Assembly: GCA_947095585.1 (NCBI GenBank)
Contig: OX352764.1
Location: 8,665,001-8,729,000 of the forward strand
Source of the DNA: Nephrocerus scutellatus
Lineage: Eukaryota; Arthropoda; Insecta; Diptera; Pipunculidae
Direction: 5' to 3'
DNA: 64,000 bases
The translations under genes and the position numbers were made by a program. Of the stretch, positions 43,986 to 54,985 are shown piece by piece; within the stretch, counting starts at the first letter, position 1; each line of letters begins with the position of its first letter. Under the pieces are notes generated by a model that saw only the letters and a list, made by a program, of their open reading frames with translations, was not told the origin of the DNA and searched no databases.

Positions 43986-45965
43986 TTAGGTGATCCTAGG
44001 TCCAAACGGCGTTTCTTCCGCTGAAGCCCTGCCCCCTTCCACGAATGATTTTTATACTCGCAATTAAATCAGAAATCGCCCCAATGAGTGTACGTCATCA
44101 AATCAAATACACCCTTTATAAGGAAGGCAGTTTGCCAGTTTTATGCATGATGAGGGATGACGACTTTGCTCCCGAGAACATTCTCATACAGATTTCCATA
44201 CAAATTTCAAGTAATTGTTTAAAGACTTTTAGTGTCGCCCCTACTATACCTTCATGTGATGGCGAAATCGTCTACACATCCTTAGACTCCGAACAATGCG
44301 AATTGTTATTGTCATCACGCATTAAAAATTAGAATAATGTGATTCCGCATACATCTTATATACATTTTCTAATAAAGGCCCAAAGAAAAAAACATCCGGA
44401 AAAAGTTTATTCCATCATCTTTCATGTGGAAGGCAAAAACGCAATCTGTTGCCAACGAAGAACTTTGCAGTTAAGTTGATAACTAAACTCTGCCTTCTGG
44501 TATTCCTTTGTCTTTTCACCACTTCAGTGCGCTGACAAATTATTCTGCAATTGGAAGAGTTGACACAAGAACGTCACATGGCCGAACATGATTTGTATTT
44601 TGGAATTTATCCGCTGTCACAATTTATTGTACGAGTATTTAAGGATGACATTTTTCAGTTCTCATACTGGTGCACATAAAAACAAGGAACAACTTTTGAT
44701 AAAAAAGATGAAGCAGAACAACATAACTGCAGGAAATAGTGAATCCACTTTGCCTGAAACCACACAACAGCCAAAAATGCAATATTACAGCCTCAGAGTA
44801 GATATTTTGACGGTGAACACAGACGTTATTGGTAGATAAAGAATGATGTCGCCGATGGCGGAAGGTAAACGTCCTTGTATTGTGCCTCTATGAAATATAT
44901 ACGCGACTGTAAAACCAAAAAACCATCAACTCAAAAAAAAAAAACGAAAAAAAACCAAAAACACAAAACGTAGGCGGTTTGATGGAGTGCAACATTTTAT
45001 CACACTCACATGACAAGCTTGAGAGGATTTTGTCGCTTTATGTGGATTTGGAGCTCCAGGAACAGCAGGCAGCCTTTTTCCATGCGGTTATTGGTTGTTG
45101 GTTTTTGTAGGTTTTTCTTGTTTTTATGGTTGATATAGGCTTTCAAGTTAAGAGTAGGATTCTTTTTTTTAAATGCAGTTGGCGGAGAAAAAAGCTTTGC
45201 TCATTCCTGTCAGCCACCCTGTTGCGGTGCAATGTTTCAATGTCTATGCTGCGAGTAGAAATGCATGTCGAGTGTCGTCGACGCATATGCAAAACGTGAT
45301 TAATTGCGGTGTCAGCTTTTGATCGTAGCAAAGCTTGCCGCCGTTTTTTTCGCAGCATATATCCTATGTGCAATTTGATAAACATGAAAATTTGATGTTC
45401 GTTAAATCAAGTGTCCTCAGTGTGGAACATATTATTTGAAATGTGATATTATTGGACGCTTCAAACCACATGAAAGAGCGTAGTCAACCGGAACTGTGTG
45501 GAAAACATTAAGAAGGCTACGAGCGAAAAAAAAAGTTTTTAAATTGCACTTATGACAGTGAATTAGGTAATCTTCGAAAGAGGAGAGCATTACAAATTAA
45601 ATGCACGGAAAGTGCCTTAAAAAGTACTTGCAATCGAAAGCTAATATACTACATAACAATATTACAATAAGTTGAAGTGGCACGAAGCCTGGATTTGCAG
45701 GAAAATGAAGTACTGCAACGTTCAGAACCCCGCGATAAAAACTATTGGTATCGTAAATATTGCGAAAACAATCGAATCGTAGGAATATTTCCTGCTTATT
45801 ACTGTCTTATCGATTTTTCCACAAGCGGTGTTCGAAAGAAATATCCAGATACATCCCGCACATTCTCGAACCCATCTGTAATACCCGTGCCATAATTCGA
45901 GCCCACGAGTCTATACCATTAGGCCTATCTTCGGACATACTAACCAATTCAGTGGTTCCTTCTTT
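43986..45965. other. No recognisable gene or element
   Basis: A-rich low-complexity at 44932-44972. The plus frames at 45677-45895 and 45760-46068 lie next to the family A 3' end and have no recognised domain. Confidence 0.45.
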
Positions 45966-46800
45966 CATCATCATTATATTTGGCTCTACAACCAGCGTCC
46001 GGTCCTGGCCTCCCGCAAAAAGTCTCTCCACCGATTTAAGCCGATGTCATCCAGTTTTGCATCCCTAAACTCTCAGCGTCGTGGTCTACGCCATCCTTCC
46101 AGCATATGCTTAGCCGGTCTAGCTGTCGTGTTCCATAAATCCTACCGCAAAGGACTCTCAGAGCAGGATCCACTTAGCTCATGCGAGCTAGGTCTCTTTA
46201 CGATCTCGACCACGCTCGTAGATCCCATCATTATAAAGTTATCAACTGCTACAGTTGACGTGAGATAGATGAAGGATTGCACTACTTCTGCTAACTTCTA
46301 TGCTTGATGGCGGCAGAACAGTATGGTCTTCAGTCATTGGTGGAGCTTCCAATTCCTCTATTAGTTGGGCATTTAGCAACTAATGAAAGTGCTCTTCCCA
46401 TCGCTCTAAGATTCCTTTTCGATCGGTGATCAGATTACCCTCTTTACCGTTGCAGTTTGTCCAACGCGGTGTATATTTCGTCATACCGCGGACTGTTTGG
46501 TAGAACTTTCGCGCCTGGTGCGGTCTTTGCTCTCTGTAGTTCTAGTTCACGTAAGAGGTTCTTCTCCCAGGCTGCTTTCTTTCGCCGATGAACTGTTTTT
46601 TCAAATCTTCTGAGCTCTTTATATTCATCTTCGCGTGCCCGCGTTCTATGAGATTGTTGCATTGCTCGGCACATAACATCCTTATGTTCAGTCTCTAGCT
46701 TACATTCGTAATCGAACCAGTCGTTCCGATCTCTACGACTACTGCCTAAAATGGAGTCAGCAGTACAAATGACAGTATTCTTAAGCATCACAGCTCCAGG
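45966..46800 (-). pseudogene. Family A LINE copy with RT core deleted
   Basis: The minus strand starts with a 115-codon frame: ADSILGSSRRDRNDWFDYEC, YKELRRFEKTVHRRKKAAWE, KNLLRELELQRAKTAPGAKV (end of endonuclease and linker, 46444-46791). It continues NLITDRKGILERWEEHFH and LIEELEAPPMTEDHTVLPPS. Then, near 46260, the sequence jumps to the C-terminal tail (LWNTTARLAKHMLEGWRR, FRDAKLDDIGLNRW) and ends at the CATCATCATT run (plus 45966-45975). RT fingers, palm and thumb are missing: a simple internal deletion of one insertion. Confidence 0.75.
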
Positions 46801-46839
46801 ACTTATACTCTGCCTGCATTTAGAGCTCTCTCAGAGTGG

Positions 46840-46942
46840 ATCATTTGGGGTCTTTTGAGTGACTTTTGAAAGGTCTTTTTGGCATGTTTTGGGCGTCCTT
46901 TTGGGAGTATTATAGGAAATTTTGGGAATCTTTTGTGTCTTC
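46840..46942. repeat. GGTCTTTTGGG-type minisatellite, left block
   Basis: Units such as GGGGTCTTTTGAG, GGTCTTTTTGG and GTCCTTTTGGG; complementary to the repeat at 11310-11512. Separated from the right block by a SINE-like segment. Confidence 0.75.
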
Positions 46943-47090
46943 TTGGCGCCGCGACTCAGTGGGTAAGAACATTGCTTTTGAGCATTAGGCTGGTGGTTCG
47001 AATCGAAGTATTTTTCACGGTGTCCCTTCTCTCGCGAAAGTCTGACAAACGTCCGAGAGTAATAACTTGTCACGGAAAGCTTCTCAATTC
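46943..47090 (+). mobile_element. tRNA-derived SINE (family S1), single copy
   Basis: Head TGGCGCCGCGACTCAGTGGG with an A-box-like GACTCAGTGG (46953-46962) and a near-perfect B box GGTTCGAATCG (46995-47005). The body is TATTTTTCACGG, TCTCGCGAAAGTCTGACAAAC, GAGTAATAACTTGTCACGG and GGAAAGCTTCTCAA, matching 18345-18427. Boundaries are approximate; the 3' part up to 47190 may belong to it. It interrupts the minisatellite. Confidence 0.7.
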
Positions 47091-47194
47091 GCCGTTCGGG
47101 TCCGGCATTAAATTATACGTCCCGCCATTTTGTGTGCGAAAATATACATCCTCTGTCGCGCCGAATAGTATTATTAGTGTGTCTTTTGTGCGTG

Positions 47195-47725
47195 TCTATA
47201 TAGCGTCTTTTGGAAGTCTTTTGAATCTTTTGGTGTTCCTTTGGGAGTCTTTTGAAGGTCTTTTAGGTGTCTTTTAAGGTGTCTTTGGTGGCTATTTTAG
47301 GGATCTTTTGGGGGTATTTTGTGAGGTCTTTTGAGAGATCAGTTTGTAGTGTTTTAGGGGTCCTTCTGAGGCCTTTTAAAAATCTTTTGGTGTTTTTTTT
47401 GAGAGGTATTTTGGGGTTATCTTGTGGGTCCTTTTGGGGGTTTTGTAAATCTTTTGGTGTTCCCCTGGGAGTATTTTGAACGTATTTTATGAGACTTTTA
47501 AGGGGTCTTTGGAGGGTTTTTAGGGGTCTTTTGGGGGTAATTTGGGTACTTTTGATAATGTTTTGGGGGTATTCTGGGAGGTCTTGGGGTGTTTTAGGAG
47601 TCCTTCCGAGGTCTTTTAAGGATCTTTGGAGGTCTTTAAATAATCTTTTGGTGTTTTTTGAGAGGTCTTTTCGGATTCTTTTGTAGGTCTTATGCAAACC
47701 TTTTGAGGATCTTTTGGGCGGTTTT
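47195..47725. repeat. GGTCTTTTGGGG-type minisatellite, main block
   Basis: About 530 bases of degenerate 10-15-base units (GTCTTTTGGAG, GGTCTTTTAGG, GGGTATTTTG). The long open frames on both strands here (up to 165 codons, Lys/Pro/Thr-rich or Gly/Phe/Leu-rich) are translations of the repeat. Confidence 0.85.
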
Positions 47726-48372
47726 TTTATATATTTTTGTAAAAAATATAATATTTGCAAGTCAAACTAATAATCTAATACATATTTCTATGTTTTAATA
47801 TTATGGAACACTCTTGTTGATTCAAAAATGCCATTTTGTTGCGTAGTCAACTCAACTATTATGCTGTGTTACATATCCTGTATTGCGATAAAATTTAATC
47901 GATTGTATTTACTACCCTCCTTCACTCCTCTGCATGGATGTTAACCTTAAATCTTTCAATCACGCCAAAAAAGTAAAACTTTCAAAGTACGTACACCAGT
48001 CCACACACCCACCTTTTTTTAGACGCCATATTTCCCGAAATGTCGAGAAAACTTATTTTTTCTGAGTAGGCTTTTTGAACCAATAGGTAAAACAAAGTCA
48101 TAGGTACTTTCTGGGTGTGGCCCCACAGCCTATAATAAAATCTGAAAACCTTTCAAAAATACAAGTTACCATTAGAAGCGAGTTCGACATTTTAGAAACG
48201 TAAATGGTACATTATATGGTAAAAGGCAAATACGATGAAAGGACACCGCCGACAAATAACAAATGTAAATTCACCAAAAAGTAGTTATTGTCCTTATTAG
48301 TCCTCACTATTTTACACATCTAACAATTTACTCATCAACACCAAAATTGCGATCACAGTTTACAGCATTCAA
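47726..48372. other. No recognisable feature
   Basis: AT-rich; no domains or matched repeats. Confidence 0.5.
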
Positions 48373-48933
48373 TTACACTGAAATGTACCTAGGTTCCCAA
48401 AATCTGTCCACATTACGACCACTGTACAAGCACCACTTGGCAGGATACAAACCGATTTCCTGTGGTGCATTCAATATACTCGTACATATAAGAACCATAA
48501 GAAAATCATTGCAAACCAGCATAATCCAATTTGTTCCAAATCGATGGGACATAATTTGGAGTTTCCTTTTGAGCGCACCAACTTCATCAAGGTCGGTGAT
48601 TACCGAACGTTTATCACCAAAATATTTTGTATACTTGCATTGCAGACTTTTCTCCGAAAATTGCAAATGAACCGCAAACTCAGCAAGAAATAAACTGCGC
48701 GACCAACAATTTTCAACCACACAGCAAAACCAGAAAACCACCGCCCTTGGGTGTCCGCCACCACACAGGCGAAACATAATACAAATATTCCGCTGGCAAA
48801 ACTTCTGATGCTTCATCGAATCGAATAGACGACCAAAGCGAAATGAAATCCGATGCGGTCTCTGACAACTGCCATATTTTTGTGTTCGAGTACGAGTGTT
48901 GTTCCTATATTTCCATTTCTTTCGTTCTGCCAC
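48373..48933 (-). CDS. Unknown 186-codon open frame
   Basis: Uninterrupted minus-strand frame with an ATG start (MAERKKWKYRNNTRTRTQKY), a Cys/Arg-rich middle (MFRLCGGGHPRAVVFWFCC) and a C-terminal half containing YFGDKRSVITDLDEVGALKR and HRFGTNWIMLVCNDFLMVLI, a possible hydrophobic segment near residues 138-152. No family recognised. It does not match other loci in the window, unlike the LINE relics. No splice or poly(A) context was established. A host exon, an unknown element or chance are all possible. Confidence 0.25.
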   Translation of the reverse strand: MAERKKWKYRNNTRTRTQKYGSCQRPHRISFRFGRLFDSMKHQKFCQRNICIMFRLCGGGHPRAVVFWFCCVVENCWSRSLFLAEFAVHLQFSEKSLQCKYTKYFGDKRSVITDLDEVGALKRKLQIMSHRFGTNWIMLVCNDFLMVLICTSILNAPQEIGLYPAKWCLYSGRNVDRFWEPRYISV

Positions 48934-49065
48934 TGCTTGACAGGGGTTCTAAATATACCCAACGAACAGTCAAAAGAGGAGGAGCAAATGTTCGGTGTAC
49001 TCTTTTCTGTCTTTCTCTAGACTCTAGAGTACAATTTTTTGATCAAAATCTCTTTCACTCACATT

Positions 49066-49084
49066 GACGACGACGACGACGACG
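49066..49084. repeat. (GAC)n microsatellite
   Basis: A run of GAC/CGA triplets; it gives the serine run in a minus-strand chance frame. Confidence 0.9.
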
Positions 49085-49876
49085 CCTTTAAGTCAAAACT
49101 GTTACTCCGATTGTGTAAATATAGGAAGTCACACCAGCACAACAGAACGTTAAAAGTCACGAAATCACCAAAAGGGACGAAGAACAAGCGCACATTGTCC
49201 GTCGTCTGCTGTTGAAGCAACCAACGCGTCAGCGGGTATCCTGTGGCGAAATTTGCTTGAAAAACAAACAGCAGAACGTTGCGCGACATTTTTCGTCCTT
49301 TTGGCTAATAATGGAAGACGTTTGTAAAGATCATCCGTTGATATCTTCTGCCTATGTTCCCGGTTCGGAGTGCAATAAAATGTTTATTTGTTCATGATCG
49401 ACGGCGGACGATCGCAGGCAAATTTCTCACGTACAGTACCTGAGCATCAGTGAGCGCACGATAGTTTTTCTGGTGAAATTTTCAGGACCCCTAATAAAAT
49501 CGCCACCATAAATCCTATATTATGTTATAGACAAAAATTTTCAAAATAATTTCTTTTTAGTACAAGATTTTTTGTTCGTCGTCCTGTGGCATTGTCCTGT
49601 AGCAACTCAAATGGCAACATAGAAAACTAGCAATGTGTGATTTCACGGTCACTGATCGTCCTGACAATGCAATCGGAATGAGATGTTTATTTTATTTGAC
49701 TTAAGCGTTTTTTCGGCAAACTTGTTGCTGCTGCAAGTTTCAAAAACGGCACAAAAAAACTTACTCGTATACCTTCCCATCTCAACACAACTACCTTTCG
49801 TTTCCCGCTAAATTGCCATCACGGATGCATCGGTCCGGTGACGTAAAATAGAAAAACTGTCTGCTTCCGCTTTAAT
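49085..49876. other. No recognisable gene or element
   Basis: The plus frame at 49212-49397 ends with a Cys-spaced segment vaguely like half a chitin-binding domain, too short to support. Confidence 0.45.
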
Positions 49877-49917
49877 TGACAGTGTGATAAACGAATAAAC
49901 TGTTTATCACTTTGTCA
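49877..49917. repeat. Imperfect 16-bp inverted repeat with GTGATAAAC cores
   Basis: TGACAGTGTGATAAAC (49877-49892) and, in reverse complement, TGACAAAGTGATAAAC (49902-49917), separated by nine bases. Each arm has a GATA core. Confidence 0.7.
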
Positions 49918-50084
49918 GAGGTCGTTCGGTCTGTTAATCGATTGCTTGTGTTCGTCCTTTTGCCTTTTCACTGACAGACGACACCTGATGATCATGGTCC
50001 ATGAGACGATTTCGCGAGATTTAAGCCAGCGCGGACAGGCATGCAATGCGTACGAGTAAAATCCTGTGGCTTGATGAGGCTTGA

Positions 50085-50097
50085 ACGCGCATGCGCG
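50085..50097. promoter_or_regulatory. Consensus NRF1/Ewg-type site (GCGCATGCGC)
   Basis: GCGCATGCGC with flanking C and G fits the published YGCGCAYGCGCR consensus of NRF1 and its fly homologue Erect wing, which usually lies in promoters. It stands in a GC-richer patch (49920-50200) of otherwise AT-rich DNA. An ATG lies within the site (50091), opening a 61-codon frame without recognised domains. Promoter function is inference. Confidence 0.35.
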
Positions 50098-50529
50098 CAG
50101 TTAAGAAAAGAGCGCCGCCGTTTATTGCCCCGTACGCTAGTGTCCGGCACGTTGAAGTTATTGCGGTTTTTATTGCGCTCTCGTGGATGGACGCAAACAA
50201 TGTCGAAATAAATATTTGCTATTCACTCGAGAAACTCTGTTGTTTGTGTGTTATCCTTCTTTTGTTATCAGTATAATGTACCACTAATGAATGTCCTTTC
50301 TGAGATTTGGAACTCAGGATATCTGTAAAATAAAAAAGAGTTAAATCTATTTCCTGTTAGCCACAATATGCTTTTGAAATGAAATATAAATGTTTAACGT
50401 TTATTTCTTTTAATTTGATAGTTGACAATTTCTCTTTACGCTAAGTTGGGTCAGGTTGGTATTTTTTAATTAAGTAATAATTTAATTAACTTACAATGAA
50501 TGTCGATATATATATATAGCCGGTCAAGC
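50098..50529. other. No recognisable gene
   Basis: Contains an AATAAATATT poly(A)-signal-like motif at about 50207 followed by a GT-rich run (50238-50252), and a TA run at 50503-50518. These could be the end of a transcript or a solo LTR, but no partner ends were found. Confidence 0.35.
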
Positions 50530-51230
50530 GATAGGACTCGCCCTAAATGCAGGGAGAGTAAGTACTGTGGCTGAGATGCCGGGCGTAGAAGAGAAATGGA
50601 CACGCCTTAAGAATACTGTCCTTAGTACTGCTGACTCCATCTTAGGCAGTAGTCGTAGAGATCGGAACGACGGGTTCCATGACGAATGTAAGCTAGGGAC
50701 TGAACGTAAGAATACTGCGTACCGATCGAGCTATGCAACAATCTGATAAAACCCGAGAACGCGTAGATGAATATAAAGAGATCAGAAGATATGAAAAAAC
50801 TGTTCACCGGCGAAATAAAAACCTGGGAGAAGAATCTCATCCGTGAACCCGAACAGTAGAGAGAGCGAGGACCGCACCAGCCGCAGAAGTTCTACCAAAG
50901 AGCCCGCGATATGACGCAATGAATATACATCACGTTGCACATACTGAAAAGACAAAGAGGGTAATCTGATCGCCGATCTTAAAGGCATCTTAGAGTGATG
51001 AGAGGAGCACTTTCATGAGTTTCTTAATGGCCAGCTAACTGAGGAATTGGAAGCTCCACCAATGACCGAAAACCACATTATGCTGCCGCCACCAAGCATA
51101 GACAAAGATAGGAGAGCGATAAATCGGCTCAAAAGTAATAAGGCCCCGGGATCTGATGGTGTTCCAGCGGACCTGATTAAGACAGGAAGCCCCACAATAC
51201 ACCAAGCAGCCGCTATAGGTATCCACTACC
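50530..51230 (+). pseudogene. Family A LINE endonuclease end, linker and RT start
   Basis: Frames read MPGVEEKWTRLKNTVLSTAD, SILGSSRRDRNDGFHDECKL (50575-50700) and DEYKEIRRYEKTVHRRNK (50765-50820). Then follow the linker (FLNGQLTEELEAPPMTENHI, about 51020-51080) and a 100-codon frame with DKDRRAINRLKSNKAPGSDG then VPADLIKTGSPTIHQAA (51100-51215), the start of RT fingers. The copy stops abruptly near 51225. It fills the part missing from the 42920-43985 copy, so the two together describe most of the family A ORF2. Confidence 0.75.
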
Positions 51231-53117
51231 ATATCTGCTTACACCATTCAGACCTATTATTTAATTTAATGTCAATTGTCTTCCAACGAAAATGTTTTTC
51301 AATTTTATTTAAAAGTGTTGCTCCCATTATGGTTTATGTTGTGTTATAACTTGTGAACTACTAAACTGGTATTCCATCACAGTTTCAGAACCACTTTGTG
51401 CGTGAGTGATATAGCCAATTAGTATATAGAATTTTATAAAAAATTAAAACGGTCAAAATTAATGCATTCTAAACAGTGCCAGTTATTAGGGATGGAGACT
51501 TCCTTCAAGGCTTCAGATTAAAATCACTAGTGGTACAAAACCTGATTTGCCTTCAATATTGAAGCATTATGGTAAGGACCAATGATGATTTTAACATATA
51601 TGTGACATATATGTCTTGTGTATAGAATAGCAGATAAACGCCGGTTAAACATGCGACATAATATGCCCCTATTCCTTGAAACATAAAGACGTTAAATTCC
51701 CATAAGTGAGAACTATTTGTTCTCCTCCTTTTACACATTCATTGCAATAATAATAACAGTGATCCGTAGCATCTTTCACATGAAAACATACCAAAGATAT
51801 GAGCATCCTTTTAAAATCTGAATCTCCCACCTCCAGCCATCACCAGTGAAGGTATCTTGAGGTTGCCTTTTCGGGAGCATGCTGAGCGATGAAAGACCAA
51901 TTTGGCTCCCATTTCGCAACGCTCATTGTTCATCGCACACAAATCACAATATTACGAGTTGGTAAATTATTTCCACTCTCGCCCGACAACCACACCGTCT
52001 CAAAAGGAAATCAATTCGTTATGTTAACCTTCTGTGGCGGAAAGATAATATACAGTTATTTGTTCTGTGCGTTCTACAATATCAGCAAAACATCTCAATA
52101 TACAGCATTTAGTGTCCTTGAGAAGACATTTAGTTGAGTTGAGTTGCAGGAGTAGAATGGCAAAATGCGTGATTCCCTTGATGGCTGGATAGACGGCGAA
52201 CAAAATCTTTGTGGCCATCAAGTAGTCAAACCAAAGTGTTTTCTAAACATTTTCCACATCAACAGGATGAAGGAAAAGTGGAAATTGAACTCGGTGAATG
52301 TCATTACATATATACAGAGGAGTGTTTATGCGTTATAATGTCTATGAAGAGGGTTTAAAAAGATTATGTTATAATGAAGGACTTCTCATATATCAATTTG
52401 TTTGCTGATTTTGTCGGGATTATTTGTGAGCGAACTTTGTATTAAGTTTTGGGTTAACGTGGCTCACATTACATATTTACTTATGTCGTATGGTTATGGA
52501 TACACAATACTCATAGCTATTAAAAACGAATTGTTGATGGATTCGGAAAATGGTCGAAGAATCTGTAAAGCTTTGTGACTGATATAGGATTGATTTATAT
52601 TATAAACAGGAAAACAAACATATATATGAAGAAATGGGAACATATCGTTGCCGATCGAGGAGTGAGTTAGACTATGACGATTGAATAGCTATTCTAACCA
52701 ACTTTAATACGACGGCTTCACTACATAGATCTAGAACAGCAATTTGTAAAATTTGAGAAAACATTCTGCGAAAAATCAATCCCCATTAAAACTCGTACTC
52801 TCTGGCGTATGTACTCGTACTTATACTTATAAGGAGTGTTTTTTATTTGCTTAGATAGAACTAACTGAAGAGTTAACTATCAAACGAGCTGTTATACTCC
52901 ACTAATTTTGGAATATACTATCAGTTTACTTCGGCAAACTATCAATAATAGACTCGAGATACCAAATGACCTAAATTTACATTAAAATTCAGTCATCGAT
53001 TCGCGCTACTTATAGAAGTGCTTGTAATTACTATATGCCACACATAATCGTATACCTGACAAGGCATTCATCGAGTTGTGGATATATTCCGTAAAACATC
53101 ATTTTTTTTAGAGAATA
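51231..53117. other. No recognisable gene or element
   Basis: Plus frame 51889-52137 and minus frame 51553-51738 have no recognised domain. Confidence 0.5.
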
Positions 53118-54433
53118 CCCTGCCCATATGGCAGACACTGCGACCTAAAAGATATATTGAATCTTAGGGTGCCTTTACTCAAAGAGATGCACCACCTCCC
53201 TTGTGAAGGATAGTATGTCATTAGTAGCAGAATTTCTCGAGTATATTTTCTTATGGAAAATGCGTCTCCTTAACCAAAGTAGTGCTAAGTATTCACAGAA
53301 AATATGCTCGGATGACTTATCATCCTCGGATCAGAACCTACATTCTGTCACTGAGCCCACACCAATTTTGTTAAGGTGATATCGCAAGCCACAATGAGCA
53401 GTGACCCAACCGAGTTTCACTCTGTTGTGTATGGCAAGAGAATGCAGTGCATCGTAGCCGTTAACTGCTAACGAGTCCATTATGTTGGACTACAGCGATT
53501 TAAGTGCTGCCTGGCTATCTGAAAAGATATATATTGTAGCGCCCTTCATAACTTTACTAAGGTTAATTCTGGCGCAGATCTCATTGGCATGAAGATCCGC
53601 CTGGAAAACCGAGGGACTTTTTTCCATTGGTATCGAGACTTTGGTGTTTGGTCCAAAGACACCAGCTCCAACTGATAATAGGTCTCACCATCATTGTATA
53701 CATCTAATATATCATAACGTGGGGTACGTTTTGCCGTACAGGCGTCTTCTGGCCCACAAGGCCATATTGAAGCATTCTATAGCGGACTTGATATGAGAAT
53801 TCCAGTTTAGCCGAGGTGTTTAGAAGAGGAGAAAGCATTCCTTAACTGCAGCCAAAGACTTTCCAAAAAGGCGAATCAGGAGGAAATAGTATCTCGGCTA
53901 TCAAGCATGGCCCTTATTCAACGATCGGTCGAATCTTCGATACCTCTGCTACTGATTGTCCTAGCGATAGAGTCATAGTTAGTGTTATTGAATGCGCTCA
54001 CAATATCGAGGAAAAAACACAGTGCCACATCCTTGAAACGAAAAGTTCCTTCTATCATATTTACAGGATAGTGAAGAGCACCGTCTTTGCTTTTGCCTTT
54101 CTTGTACGCAAGCTGACTTGATTGCAGAGGGGTAAACAATTCTCGCCGGCCTCTAATATGACCATCAATAAGTCTCTCCATGGTTTTAACGACAAATAAT
54201 GTTAGACTTATAGGTCTGTATGATTTAGGCAGATCACTAGGCCTATTGCCTGATTTAGGAATAAATAGCACATTTATCTGTCTCAATATAGTAGGAATGT
54301 ACCCCCAGTCGTAGCTGGCTCTAAATAAAGTAATCATACCCGGTAGGATGAGATCGATTGTTTTCTGTAGAAGCGTTGGAAAGATCGCATCATCGCCTAG
54401 AGCTTTGAAAGGTTTAAAAGAGCCTACTAACAC
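53118..54433 (-). pseudogene. LOA-like LINE 2: RT fingers, thumb, RNase H, zinc knuckle
   Basis: A 171-codon open frame (53918-54433) reads FKPFKALGDDAIFPTLLQKT, NVLFIPKSGNRPSDLPKSYR, PISLTLFVVKTMERLIDGHI and ALCFFLDIVSAFNNTNYDSI, giving RT fingers and box A with its Asp. The following palm with FADD is deleted. Thumb pieces (HIKSAIECFNMALWA) reappear at about 53740-53830. RNase H (GVFGPNTKVSIPMEKSPSVF, QADLHANEIC, IYIFSDSQAALKSL) lies at about 53500-53690, with the usual catalytic Glu of QAE replaced by Asp. A decayed knuckle (CRF..EDD.SSEHIFCE) lies at 53270-53345, then the 3' end. Same family as 61010-61265. Confidence 0.8.
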
Positions 54434-54649
54434 AAACTATTTACCCTACTAGTCAGATGCGTTCGGGTACGTTTATGGTGCACGAGTACTACAAACTCTC
54501 TAAATGATGCCATACCTATATGTTTTATCACAAAATAGTGTTTAGCGGTGAGGCTCATTTTTAACTTAACGGGTATGTTAGTAATCAATATTGCCACATA
54601 TGGAGTGAGACCACTCCACAAGAGACCCTAATAAGGCCGAAATTTGTGA
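54434..54649. other. No recognisable feature
   Basis: Between the LOA-like element and the mariner relic; the 64-codon minus frame at 54427-54621 is unassigned. Confidence 0.4.
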
Positions 54650-54985
54650 TACATCCAATAGAGATCGCTACCACACCATGATCATTTGGAAAATATGGAT
54701 TATATTGATTCGGAAGAGATTTTGTTCCAACAAAATTTCGAGAAATGTCAATTGGCCTTCAAGATAGTACGATTATTTCCTGTGGGGCCACGTGAAGTTA
54801 CGGTTTTATGCTGCTAAACCAGCAACAATTGACGCATTAAAGTCCAGCAGTGTTCGCGTTTGTGAAAACGGTCAGAAAGGCTTGAAAAATTGACCCAAAA
54901 TTGGACGTCGAGAATGCGCATCGTCAAGAACAGCCGCGGTGGCCATATACGGGAAATCATTTTCAAATGTTTATGCCATAAACTG
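54650..54985 (+). pseudogene. Mariner-like transposase relic, internally deleted
   Basis: NRDRYHTMIIWKIW then VNWPSR-stop-YDYFLWGHVK, LRFYAAKPATIDALKSS and, after a frameshift, NWTSRMRIVKNSRGGHIREI with IIFKC. These are the C-terminal parts of a mariner/Tc1-group transposase of the type with YFLWGxVK near the third acidic residue. The WFQQDGAT segment that should lie between the first two pieces is deleted. I did not find TIRs. It is the complementary half of the protein seen at 16195-16525, possibly a related family. Confidence 0.7.

Noticed and set aside
47263..47760. 165-codon Lys/Pro/Thr-rich minus-strand frame, first looked like a repetitive structural protein
   Set aside because: The DNA is a degenerate minisatellite; frames on both strands are open only because the repeat lacks stops.
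49212..49397. Cys-spaced end reminiscent of a chitin-binding (peritrophin) domain
   Set aside because: Only about 25 residues fit and half the cysteines are missing; chance is the simpler explanation.
49920..50280. Solo LTR (GC-rich stretch with poly(A)-like signal and GT-rich end)
   Set aside because: No TG...CA ends, no target duplication and no second copy in the window could be found.
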